From Myxococcota bacterium (GTDB taxonomy: Bacteria; Myxococcota_A; Polyangia; HGW-17), in NCBI GenBank assembly GCA_018817795.1, contig JAHITJ010000117.1, positions 1-64,000 of the forward strand: DNA of 64,000 bases. Reading direction: 5' to 3'. The notes under the pieces are model-generated. The model was not told the DNA's origin. It saw only the letters and a list, made by a program, of their open reading frames with translations, and did not search any database. The position numbers and the translations under genes are program-made. The stretch's first letter is position 1. Each line of letters starts with the position of its first letter. This document shows positions 26,398-35,282 of the stretch, in pieces.

Positions 26398-27432
26398 ATG
26401 CGCAAAGTTTTACTCACCGCCCTATTTTCCTTCCTCTTCGCCTGCAGGACGCCCGACCCGGCGCCGGAGCCGGTGAGCGACCCCGACAAGACGCCCGCTC
26501 CCGAGGTGGCCGCGACCCCCCGCCCCGATCCCTTGCGCATGATTCCCCTGCTGGACCAGTGTCCGCGCGACTCGACGCCCTGCAAGCCCATCAACGACAT
26601 GGATCAGGCGCTGCGGGCGATGCCTCGGCAAGAGCGGTTCGCCCTGCTCAAGCAGCTCCTGGATCATTCCACGGCGCCGGTGCAGTCCTACGCCCTGACC
26701 CGGCTGTATCCGCACAGGCACCGCACCGACCTGCTGCCGCGACTTGAGCAACTGATGTCTGCCTCCACCGACGCGGCCGTGCTGAAGATGGCCGCGATTC
26801 TGCTGCTGCTGCAGGACACGGGACAGGCGGCGACGGCCTTCTGCCGTCACTTCGGAAACCTGCCCCGCGAGGTCAAGCAGAGCATGATCTGGGCCCTGCG
26901 CATGAACTATGCGCACCTGCCCCTGCCGTTTCTGGAATCGCTCAAGGAGGATCCCGTGCCCCTGGTGCGGGCCGCCGCCCTCGAGATCGAGGCCGTGCAC
27001 CTGACCGACCTGGAGGCGCTCTCGGAGTGCATCAGGCAGCTGCGCCCGGAGGCCGGATCCTGCGCGCTGGCCATCGCACGAACCTCCAACGCCAGGGCCC
27101 GGGAAGTGATGGAGACCCTCGCCGCGCACTTCGAGGACCTCACCCGGACCCAGAAGCGGCTGGTCCGGATCCCGCCGGAGCTGGCCACGGCAGTGGAGCT
27201 GCTGCACGGACAGAAGCGCATGGACAAGGCCGCGGCGACGGAGCTGCTCGTGCGCCTGCTGGGCAACCGCCGGCTTGAGGATGAGATCCGGGCCCAGGCT
27301 GCCCTCTCCCTGGGTGTCGTCGGCGGACGTGATGCGCTCCCGGTCCTCTCCAGACACCGCAAGGATTCCCGCAAGAAGGTCGGCTATGCCGCCCGTCGCG
27401 CCATGTATTTCCTCGAACGGGAACCCGAATAG
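26398..27432 (+). CDS. HEAT-repeat-like lipoprotein
   Basis: MRKVLLTALFSFLFACRTPDPAPEP lipobox; alpha-helical repeats; start at 26398. Confidence 0.7.
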   Translation: MRKVLLTALFSFLFACRTPDPAPEPVSDPDKTPAPEVAATPRPDPLRMIPLLDQCPRDSTPCKPINDMDQALRAMPRQERFALLKQLLDHSTAPVQSYALTRLYPHRHRTDLLPRLEQLMSASTDAAVLKMAAILLLLQDTGQAATAFCRHFGNLPREVKQSMIWALRMNYAHLPLPFLESLKEDPVPLVRAAALEIEAVHLTDLEALSECIRQLRPEAGSCALAIARTSNARAREVMETLAAHFEDLTRTQKRLVRIPPELATAVELLHGQKRMDKAAATELLVRLLGNRRLEDEIRAQAALSLGVVGGRDALPVLSRHRKDSRKKVGYAARRAMYFLEREPE

Positions 27433-27500
27433 GGAACCACCTCGGCTGGCGTCAGGAATAATCCGATTTGAAAGCAGCAAAATGACATTTGAAGCCGGCA

Positions 27501-27533
27501 ATTTCGATTTCGATTTCGATTTCGATTTCGATT
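27501..27533. repeat. (ATTTCG)5 hexanucleotide repeat (reverse complement of the repeat at 19661)
   Basis: atttcg x5 + att, intergenic. Confidence 0.95.
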
Positions 27534-27710
27534 GGGATCGCAAATTGAGTGTGATGACCCCGACATTGGTTCCGGACTGAGAGGTCACGCCAAACAGCTT
27601 GCGACCACCCTGCGGGGCCGGACTCCTCACTTGACTTTCCGTCCAATACGATGCAGGTTAGCTGTAGCTGAAAGGACAAGTCGGCAATACAGCCTTTGTC
27701 AGGTGACTCC

Positions 27711-30700
27711 ATGACCCAGAACAACACCGTAAAATATATAGGGATTGACATCGGTTCGGTCAACGTCAAGGTGACCCAGTGGCACGACACCGAACCTCGT
27801 AGCGTCATCATCGCCCACGAGGGGCACATCCAGGGCGCCCTGCGCAACGCCCTCGATGCGCTGGACCTTCCCGAGGACGGCCACGACGTGCGTGCCGTGG
27901 TGACCGGCGGCGCCGGACGCCTTCGCGTGGCCGTGCCCGACGTCATCGCCCCGAGCGCCATCGAGGCAGCCCTGGCCCACCTGAACCTCTCGGTGCGCGC
28001 CGTCGTCTCCGTCGGCGGAGAGGACCTGGTGGTCTTCACCCTCGGCGAGGACGGTCGCATCCAGAACACCTACGCGGGCAACAAGTGCGCCTCCGGCACA
28101 GGCGAGTTCTTCCGCCAGCAGCTCGGCCGCATGGACATGACCCTCGACGATCTCGACTTCGCCTCCGACTCCGCCAAGCTGCTGAAGCTCTCCGCCCGCT
28201 GTTCGGTGTTCATGAAGTCCGACTGCACGCACCGCCTCAACAAGGGCGAGGCCACACGCCAGGACATCGCGCTGTCGCTGTCACGCGTGATGTCCGACAA
28301 GGTCGGCGAGTTCCTCGTGAAGGCGAAGGTCCAGTCCGGCCGCGTGGTGCTCACCGGCGGCGTGACGAAAAACCGTCACTTCGTGGAGTTCCTGCGCGCG
28401 AGCTGGCCCCGGATCGAGTTCATCGTGCCGGAGATGGCCCAGACCTTCGAGAGCTTCGGCGCCGCCCTCCTGGCCTGCACCACCGGAGGTCCGCTGCCCC
28501 CGCGCGACATCCTGCTCAAGCCGCGCTCGGCGATGGACTACGGCCTGTTCAAGGCGCTTCCCTCGGTCGAGGACATGGTCACATTGCATCCCTCCAGGCG
28601 CACCAAGGTGTCCGCCGACGCCGAGTACATCCTGGGCATCGACGGCGGCTCCACGACCACCAAGATCGCCCTCGTGGACGCCAGGACCATGGAGGTCGCC
28701 GCGGCACACTACGGCCGCACCCACGGGGATCCAGTGGCCGCGCTGAAGAACTGCATCCGCGAGGTGCTCGGCCAGCTCGACGGCGTGAAGCCGAAGATCC
28801 GCTGGGCCGCCACCACCGGCAGCTCCCGCGAGCTTCTAGGCGTGTTCGCCGAGACCGACGGCGTCTACAACGAGATCATCGCGCACACCGTGGGCACGAC
28901 CTTCTTCGAGCCTGACGTCGACACCATCTTCGAGATCGGCGGGCAGGACGCCAAGTACGTCCTGCTCAACAACGGCGTCCCCATCGACTACGCGATGAAC
29001 GAAGCCTGCTCGGCCGGCACCGGCTCCTTCCTCGAGGAGAGCGCCGCTTCGGATCTGGACATCCACTGCGCCGAGCACATCGGCCCGGTCGCGCTGGCGG
29101 CCGAATCCCCGCTGAAGTTCGGCGAGCACTGCTCGGCGTTCATCAATTCCGACATCCGCAAGGCGATCACGGGCGGCGCCGCATCCTCGGACATCGTGGC
29201 TGGCCTGATCTTCTCGATCGTGTCGAACTACCTCAACCGTGTCGTGGGCAACCGCACCATCGGCGACCACATCGCGCTTCAGGGCGGCGTGGCCAAGAAC
29301 CCGGCCGTGCCTCTGGCGTTCGCCCAGTTGGTGGGAAAACCCATCTCGGTGCCTCCGGATCCCGAACTGATGGGCTGCTTCGGCGTGGCCCGCCTCGCCA
29401 AGATGAAGTTCGACGAGGGCCTGCTGCCCGAGGGCGACTATGATCTGGAGACCATCCTGAACAAGGAGATCATCCAGCACGGCGAGTTCATCTGCAAGGC
29501 CTGCGACAACCTCTGCCCGATCCGCAACCTCGAGGTGGGCGGCCATCGGTACCCCTTCGGCGGGCGCTGCTCCAAGTACACCGGCGCGCGTCGCCGCAAG
29601 AACGCCGACCAGTCCGTGGCCGTCGATCACGTGGCCGCGCGCACCACCATGATGTTCGAGGAATGGTCGACCTTCGAGGGCGCTCCGGAGCCCGCCGCAT
29701 CCCCGGTGGTCGGCGTCCCCCTGGCCTTTTCGATTCACAGCCTCTGGCCGTTCTACTCCCGCTGGTTCTCCGAGATGGGGCTGCGCGTGCAGATGTCCGA
29801 GAAGGTCGTGCCTCATGGCGTCGCCCGCCAGGAGAGCAACTACTGCTTCCCTGTCGAGATCGCCCACGGGGCGATCCAGGATCTCCTCGACCGCGGCGTC
29901 GACTACCTCTTCCTGCCGCACTTCCGGGACATGCCCTCGATGGAGGAGGGCCGCGTGCACGCCTGCGTCTGCCCGCTCACTCAGGGCCTGCCCTACTACG
30001 CCCGGCATGCCTTTCAACTGACCGACGAGCAGGTGCTCGCGCCGATCGTCTCGTTCAAGCACGGATGGAACGCCTCCCGCGCCGAATTCGAGGCGCTGGC
30101 GGTGCGGCTCGGCAGGACCTCCGAGCTCGGCGGCTTCGCCTACGACGCGGCGATCCACCACTTCCAGCAGTTCCTGCAGGCCTACCGCGAGCGCGGTCAG
30201 GCGCTGCTCGCCGAGATGGAGGCGCATCCTGAACGGCAGTACGTGGCGCTGCTGGGGCGTCCCTACAACGCCTTCACCCGCGACGCGAACATGGGCATCC
30301 CTCGCAAGTTCACCTCCCGCGGCGTCACGGTCGTTCCGTTTGACATGATCTACGACGAGACGGTGGGGATTTTCCCGAACATGTACTGGTATTACGGACA
30401 GCAGGACATGAAGGCCGTGCGCCGCGTGCGGGACATCCCCAACCTCGTGCTCACCTGGGTGAGCAACTTCTCCTGTGCGCCCGACTCCTTCATGCTGCAC
30501 TACCTGCGCTGGATGATGGGGGAGAAGCCGTACCTCGTGCTGGAGATGGACAGCCACACCGCGGACGCGGGCCTGGACACGCGCATCGAGGCCTTCCTGG
30601 ACATCGTGGAGAGCTATCGCCGGCACATGAAGCCCACGACGCACCACGACATGGAGCGCCGCTTCCGTGTGCACCTGAAGAAGGAATACGCCGACGTCGA

Positions 30701-31976
30701 GGACACCGCCACCGGCGAGCGCATCGACATCCGCGATCCTCGCGTGCTGCTGGTGTGGCCGCCCATGGGTGACCTGGCCACCGAGCTCGTGGCCGCGGCC
30801 TCACGCAAGCAGGGCATCCGCACCGAGCACCTGGCCGTACCCGACGTGCGCAGCACCCAGCTCGCCCGCAACGTGGCCTCCGGCAAGGAGTGCATCCCGG
30901 CCCTGCTCGTGCTCGGCAGCATGCTGCAGTTTTTGGACGCGCATCGTCCGTCGCGCCCCGACGAGATCATCCTCATCTACGTACCCTCCACCCTCGGACC
31001 ATGCCGCACAGGCCAGTATTACGTCTTTTACGATCACCTGCTGCATGACATGGGCTTCGAGAACGTGGTCCTGTTCGTCGGCGAAGGCGAAAACTCGTAC
31101 CGCGAATTCGGCCCCGGCTTCACCAGGGATCTCTGGCAGGCGGTCGTCCTGTCGGACTACTTCACCGACGTCCGTCACGGCATCCGGCTGCTCGCGCGCG
31201 ACGTCGACGAGGGCATGCGCGTGTTCGACGCCTGCTGGAAGGACGTCATGTCCTCGGTGGTCAAGGGCGGCGGAGAGTACAAGAAGTGCCTGCAGCGATG
31301 CACCAGCGCGCTCTCGGCAATCCCGAAGAAGATGACCATGGACGAGGTCAAGAAGGTCATGGTCGTGGGTGAAATCTATGTGCGCCGCGACAACTTCTCC
31401 GTCGAGGAGCTGGTCAGCCATCTGATCTCGCAGGGCATCTATCCCAAGCTCGCCGGCGTCACGGAGTGGATCTATTACATGGATTGGAGCCAGCGCTTCC
31501 TGCTGCGCGACCAGCTCAAACGCGACGGCCTCGTGCGCTCGGTGCTCAATGGCTGGCTCGGCGAACGCGCCTGGCTCGGCCTCGAGAGCTGGTACAAGCA
31601 CCGGGTGGATCATCAGGTCAAGCAGGCGATGATGCCCACGGGCTTCATCGCCGAGGTGTTCGAGGACATGGACGCCGCGCTCGAGCAGGGCGCACGCGAG
31701 TTCGTCAGCCCCGAGATGGAGAGCGAGGCCACGATCAGCCCGGCCGTGGCCGCCGCGGCGATGCAGCATGGCTACTCGGGCGTCGCCATCATCGCACCCT
31801 TCGGCTGTCTTCCTGGACGCGTGATCGAGGGTGTCTATGCACCCTGGGCCAAGGCCCACGGCTATCCGGTGGTCGCGCTGGAGAACGACGGACAGCCCTA
31901 TCCGCCCAACATCATCTCCCGGCTCGAGGTCTTCTCGCACAACGTGCTGCGGTACGAGACATCCAGGGAAGTCTAG
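27711..31976 (+). CDS. acyl-CoA dehydratase activase-related protein (two BcrAD/BadFG-type ATPase domains + DUF2229 + HgdB-like region)
   Basis: IGIDIGSVNVKV and LGIDGGSTTTKIALVDA; GGQDAKYVLL; ACSAGTGSFLEE; CKACDNLCPIRNLEVGGHRYPFGGRCSKY. Confidence 0.9.
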   Translation: MTQNNTVKYIGIDIGSVNVKVTQWHDTEPRSVIIAHEGHIQGALRNALDALDLPEDGHDVRAVVTGGAGRLRVAVPDVIAPSAIEAALAHLNLSVRAVVSVGGEDLVVFTLGEDGRIQNTYAGNKCASGTGEFFRQQLGRMDMTLDDLDFASDSAKLLKLSARCSVFMKSDCTHRLNKGEATRQDIALSLSRVMSDKVGEFLVKAKVQSGRVVLTGGVTKNRHFVEFLRASWPRIEFIVPEMAQTFESFGAALLACTTGGPLPPRDILLKPRSAMDYGLFKALPSVEDMVTLHPSRRTKVSADAEYILGIDGGSTTTKIALVDARTMEVAAAHYGRTHGDPVAALKNCIREVLGQLDGVKPKIRWAATTGSSRELLGVFAETDGVYNEIIAHTVGTTFFEPDVDTIFEIGGQDAKYVLLNNGVPIDYAMNEACSAGTGSFLEESAASDLDIHCAEHIGPVALAAESPLKFGEHCSAFINSDIRKAITGGAASSDIVAGLIFSIVSNYLNRVVGNRTIGDHIALQGGVAKNPAVPLAFAQLVGKPISVPPDPELMGCFGVARLAKMKFDEGLLPEGDYDLETILNKEIIQHGEFICKACDNLCPIRNLEVGGHRYPFGGRCSKYTGARRRKNADQSVAVDHVAARTTMMFEEWSTFEGAPEPAASPVVGVPLAFSIHSLWPFYSRWFSEMGLRVQMSEKVVPHGVARQESNYCFPVEIAHGAIQDLLDRGVDYLFLPHFRDMPSMEEGRVHACVCPLTQGLPYYARHAFQLTDEQVLAPIVSFKHGWNASRAEFEALAVRLGRTSELGGFAYDAAIHHFQQFLQAYRERGQALLAEMEAHPERQYVALLGRPYNAFTRDANMGIPRKFTSRGVTVVPFDMIYDETVGIFPNMYWYYGQQDMKAVRRVRDIPNLVLTWVSNFSCAPDSFMLHYLRWMMGEKPYLVLEMDSHTADAGLDTRIEAFLDIVESYRRHMKPTTHHDMERRFRVHLKKEYADVEDTATGERIDIRDPRVLLVWPPMGDLATELVAAASRKQGIRTEHLAVPDVRSTQLARNVASGKECIPALLVLGSMLQFLDAHRPSRPDEIILIYVPSTLGPCRTGQYYVFYDHLLHDMGFENVVLFVGEGENSYREFGPGFTRDLWQAVVLSDYFTDVRHGIRLLARDVDEGMRVFDACWKDVMSSVVKGGGEYKKCLQRCTSALSAIPKKMTMDEVKKVMVVGEIYVRRDNFSVEELVSHLISQGIYPKLAGVTEWIYYMDWSQRFLLRDQLKRDGLVRSVLNGWLGERAWLGLESWYKHRVDHQVKQAMMPTGFIAEVFEDMDAALEQGAREFVSPEMESEATISPAVAAAAMQHGYSGVAIIAPFGCLPGRVIEGVYAPWAKAHGYPVVALENDGQPYPPNIISRLEVFSHNVLRYETSREV

Positions 31977-31988
31977 GAGAAGGCCCCC

Positions 31989-32834
31989 ATGCGTGAACTG
32001 GATACTTCCCAGTTTTTCGAACCCCTGCGTGATGCCCTGCTGCGCATCAACGTCGATCTTCCGGACGACGTCGTGCGTGCGCTGATGTCCGCAGCCGAGA
32101 AGGAGACCGGTCCGGCCGCGCGCGAGGTGCTCTCCACGATCGTGAAGAACATCGGCATCGCCAGACACAAGCGCCTGCCGCTGTGCCAGGACACGGGAAT
32201 GGTCTGGTTGCTGCTCCGCCTCGGCGAAGAGGTGGTCCTAACCGGGGAGCCCGTGCGCAAGGTCATCCACCGTGCAGTGGAGGCGGCCTATACCGAGGGG
32301 CTCTTCCGGAAATCGGTGGTCGCCGATCCGCTGTTTCCGCGGACCAACACCAATACCAACCTGCCTCCCGTGCTCCATGTTGAGTTCGTGCCAGGCGACC
32401 GCGTCACGGTGGCGATCATGACCAAGGGCTTCGGCTCGGAAAACAAGAGCGGCCTGCGCATGCTTCTTCCCACGGCCACGCCTGACGACGTCATGAACGC
32501 CATCGTCGAGATCGTGCGAAACGCCAGAGGGGCGCCCTGCCCGCCCACGGTCATCGGCGTGGGCCTCGGGGGCACCATGGACGCTGCCGCCCTGCTCTCC
32601 AAGAAAGCCCTGGTGAGGGAGCTCGACGACGTTCATCCGCAGGCCGAGTACGCCGCCATGGAGCGCGAGCTTCTGTCGCGCCTCAACGCCCTGGGCATCG
32701 GCGCCGGCGGCCTCGGCGGCCTCACCACCTGCCTGGGCGTGAAGATCGCGAGCATGCCCACGCATATCGCCGGAATGCCGGTGGCCGTCACCGTCAACTG
32801 CTGGGCCGACCGAAAGGCCGTCATCGAATTGTGA
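31989..32834 (+). CDS. class I fumarate hydratase/tartrate dehydratase alpha subunit
   Basis: RLPLCQDTGMVWLLL; MTKGFGSENKSGLRMLLP; VGLGGTMDAAALLSKKAL. Confidence 0.92.
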   Translation: MRELDTSQFFEPLRDALLRINVDLPDDVVRALMSAAEKETGPAAREVLSTIVKNIGIARHKRLPLCQDTGMVWLLLRLGEEVVLTGEPVRKVIHRAVEAAYTEGLFRKSVVADPLFPRTNTNTNLPPVLHVEFVPGDRVTVAIMTKGFGSENKSGLRMLLPTATPDDVMNAIVEIVRNARGAPCPPTVIGVGLGGTMDAAALLSKKALVRELDDVHPQAEYAAMERELLSRLNALGIGAGGLGGLTTCLGVKIASMPTHIAGMPVAVTVNCWADRKAVIEL

Positions 32835-32882
32835 GGGACCACCCCACGCCGAGGCCACGATGTGGCCGGAAAGTCGCCTCCC

Positions 32883-33413
32883 ATGCGCTCCATTTCCCTG
32901 CCCCTGACTCCGGAAACCATCGAGACCCTGCACGCCGGTGAGCCCGTGGCCTTGTCCGGTGAGCTCTTCGTCGCCCGCGACGCAGCCCACGCCCGGCTCG
33001 TGGCCTTGCTCGACGCTGGTCAGCCACTGCCATTTCCCCTGCAAGGAGCGGTGATCTATTACATGGGTCCCACGCCCACACCTGCGGGCGAAGTCATCGG
33101 CTCATGTGGCCCCACCACCGCGTCCCGCATGGACCCTTTCGCGCCGGCACTGCTGGCCCACGGCCTGGCCGGCATGATCGGCAAGGGCCAGCGCTCGGCC
33201 CAGGTCGTCGAGGCCCTGGTCCGGCACCGGGCCGTCTACTTCTACGCCTACGGCGGCTGTGGCGCCTTCTACGCTTCCTGCGTCTCCGAAAACCACCTCA
33301 TCGCCTTCGAGGATCTCGGTCCCGAAGCCATCTGCCGCCTGGTCGTGAGGGACTTTCCCGTGGTCGTGGCCAATGACTGTCACGGCGCCAGCGCCTTCTT
33401 CGAACCCGGATGA
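32883..33413 (+). CDS. class I fumarate hydratase/tartrate dehydratase beta subunit
   Basis: VIYYMGPTPTPAGEVIGSCGPTTASRMD; GMIGKGQRS. Confidence 0.92.
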   Translation: MRSISLPLTPETIETLHAGEPVALSGELFVARDAAHARLVALLDAGQPLPFPLQGAVIYYMGPTPTPAGEVIGSCGPTTASRMDPFAPALLAHGLAGMIGKGQRSAQVVEALVRHRAVYFYAYGGCGAFYASCVSENHLIAFEDLGPEAICRLVVRDFPVVVANDCHGASAFFEPG

Positions 33414-33542
33414 CAAGAAAAGACTGCTGAAAAAACGGAGGGGTGAGCAAGAGTGATCTCTTCTGGTCCCACTCCACACGCGTCTGCCCCGTCCGTCTTT
33501 TCCGCAGTCTATTTTCTACTCTCCACCTTCACATGGAGCTCG

Positions 33543-35060
33543 TCAGTCCTGGATCAGTTCGGGGGCGGGTTCGGCTGTTTTCTTCGTGGGCTCGGGGTAG
33601 GCATGCCAGACGCGCAGCGCCAGGACCAGCCCGATCAGGGCGATCGGGATCATCGCTACAGGCCAGGCCAGCCAGTTCGAGGGGTCCGTGGCGGGCCCCA
33701 CCAGCTTGCCGTTGGTGAGCTGCTCCTTGGGCAGGGTGAAAGCATAGGTCAGGCTCATGGTGGCCGTGCCGAGATAGACGAAGCCGTCGATGATGCCCAC
33801 GGCGACACCGACGTTCCGCTTGCCGCCGAAGTCCATGCTCGCGGTGCCCGAGAGCATCCCGTGGACGCCGATCACGGCCATGGACATGACCACGACGAGG
33901 GCGCCCACGGCCGGTCCTGCATAGAGGAAACTGAGCGCAACGGCACCGAGCAGCATCACACCGTACAGGAACACCGCCACCGGGCCGCGCCGGGACTTGA
34001 ACACATGGTCCGAGATCACGCCGGCCACGACGCCGCCGAGGATGCCCGCCACGCACAGGAGCAGCCCCCAGTTCTTGAAGACGAAACCATCCATCAGGCC
34101 CAGCGTGCCGTTGGTCTGCTTGGCGAAGGTGCGGAACCACTGCATGATGGCCTGGCGCAGGAAGCCACTGCAGAACTCGATCAGCGCGATGGTCACGACC
34201 ACCGGATTGGTGAGCATCTTCTTGAAGACCGCGACCACCGGGATCCGGGGTCCGGTGTCACCGGAGCTGGCGTCACCCGTATCGAAGTCCCTGTGCCCGG
34301 CATGCCCCGGCGTGTCCCGGACAAACAGCACGTTGAGCACAAAGAACAACCCCAGCAGCATCGTGGGCACGAAGAAGACCCAGGGGATGCCGCCGGTCGG
34401 GTCGCTCTTGGACGAAAACGCCTGGAGGATCAGCCGGCTCCAGTCGAACGCGAAATAGAGGCCCAGGCTGATGAGGATTCCGAAGATCGCACCGAACACA
34501 CCACGCTCGCGAACGTGAAACCAGGCGGCGTTTACCTTCACGATCGAGACGGCGCCGAAGCTCTGGAAATACATGTTGAAAGCGTAGAGCGCGGCAAGGA
34601 CCGCCACGAAGTGCCTGGAGAGGAACTCATGGCCGGGTCCCTGATTCAGCAGGGAGAGCGAGGCAAAACCCATCATCAGGTTGGCGAAGATCGTGCCGCC
34701 GGCGCCGAGCAGGATCGAAATCCGGCCGCCGATGCGATCAGTGAGCGGCCCGTTAATGATGAACGAAAAACCATAGACCACGGTACCGATGCCGAAGATG
34801 ATCCCGAAATCCGTGTTGCCCATGACGGGCGATCCGTCGACTCCGGAGATGGTCGAGAAGGCGTTCTTGGCCACCTCGAGGTTGTACCTTCCCATGTACA
34901 AAAAGGCATACAGGAGGCCCAGCGGCAGCCAGTTGAGAATCCTGCGGTGCCGGAAGGCCTCGGTGTGGCCCACGTCCACCTTGGGGAGGCGGCCGAGCAC
35001 GACGGCCACGGCCGCGAGCAGGATCAGGATGGGGGCTAGGTTGGAAAGCCAGACGGGCAT
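33543..35060 (-). CDS. MFS transporter, organophosphate:phosphate antiporter (GlpT/UhpT)-like
   Basis: 12-TM pattern; YMGRYNLEVAKNAF, GFSFIINGPLTDRIGGR. Confidence 0.8.
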   Translation of the reverse strand: MPVWLSNLAPILILLAAVAVVLGRLPKVDVGHTEAFRHRRILNWLPLGLLYAFLYMGRYNLEVAKNAFSTISGVDGSPVMGNTDFGIIFGIGTVVYGFSFIINGPLTDRIGGRISILLGAGGTIFANLMMGFASLSLLNQGPGHEFLSRHFVAVLAALYAFNMYFQSFGAVSIVKVNAAWFHVRERGVFGAIFGILISLGLYFAFDWSRLILQAFSSKSDPTGGIPWVFFVPTMLLGLFFVLNVLFVRDTPGHAGHRDFDTGDASSGDTGPRIPVVAVFKKMLTNPVVVTIALIEFCSGFLRQAIMQWFRTFAKQTNGTLGLMDGFVFKNWGLLLCVAGILGGVVAGVISDHVFKSRRGPVAVFLYGVMLLGAVALSFLYAGPAVGALVVVMSMAVIGVHGMLSGTASMDFGGKRNVGVAVGIIDGFVYLGTATMSLTYAFTLPKEQLTNGKLVGPATDPSNWLAWPVAMIPIALIGLVLALRVWHAYPEPTKKTAEPAPELIQD

Positions 35061-35282
35061 GGGGCTCCTCTACTCGCGCGACGGGAAGGAACCGGTCGTC
35101 ATGGCGAGTGGACAGAACTTCACATCAAACAAAAGGCAAAGGGTCGGATGGAGCAACACAGCGGACAGTAAGCACCATCCACGAGCCTGCCTCCGGCGCG
35201 GAGTATTCCTGCGAACATGCCTGATGTCAAGATGGAACTCGGTTAGGATCCGGTTAGGACCCCGCCCGTCGGAGGCGGCCCG

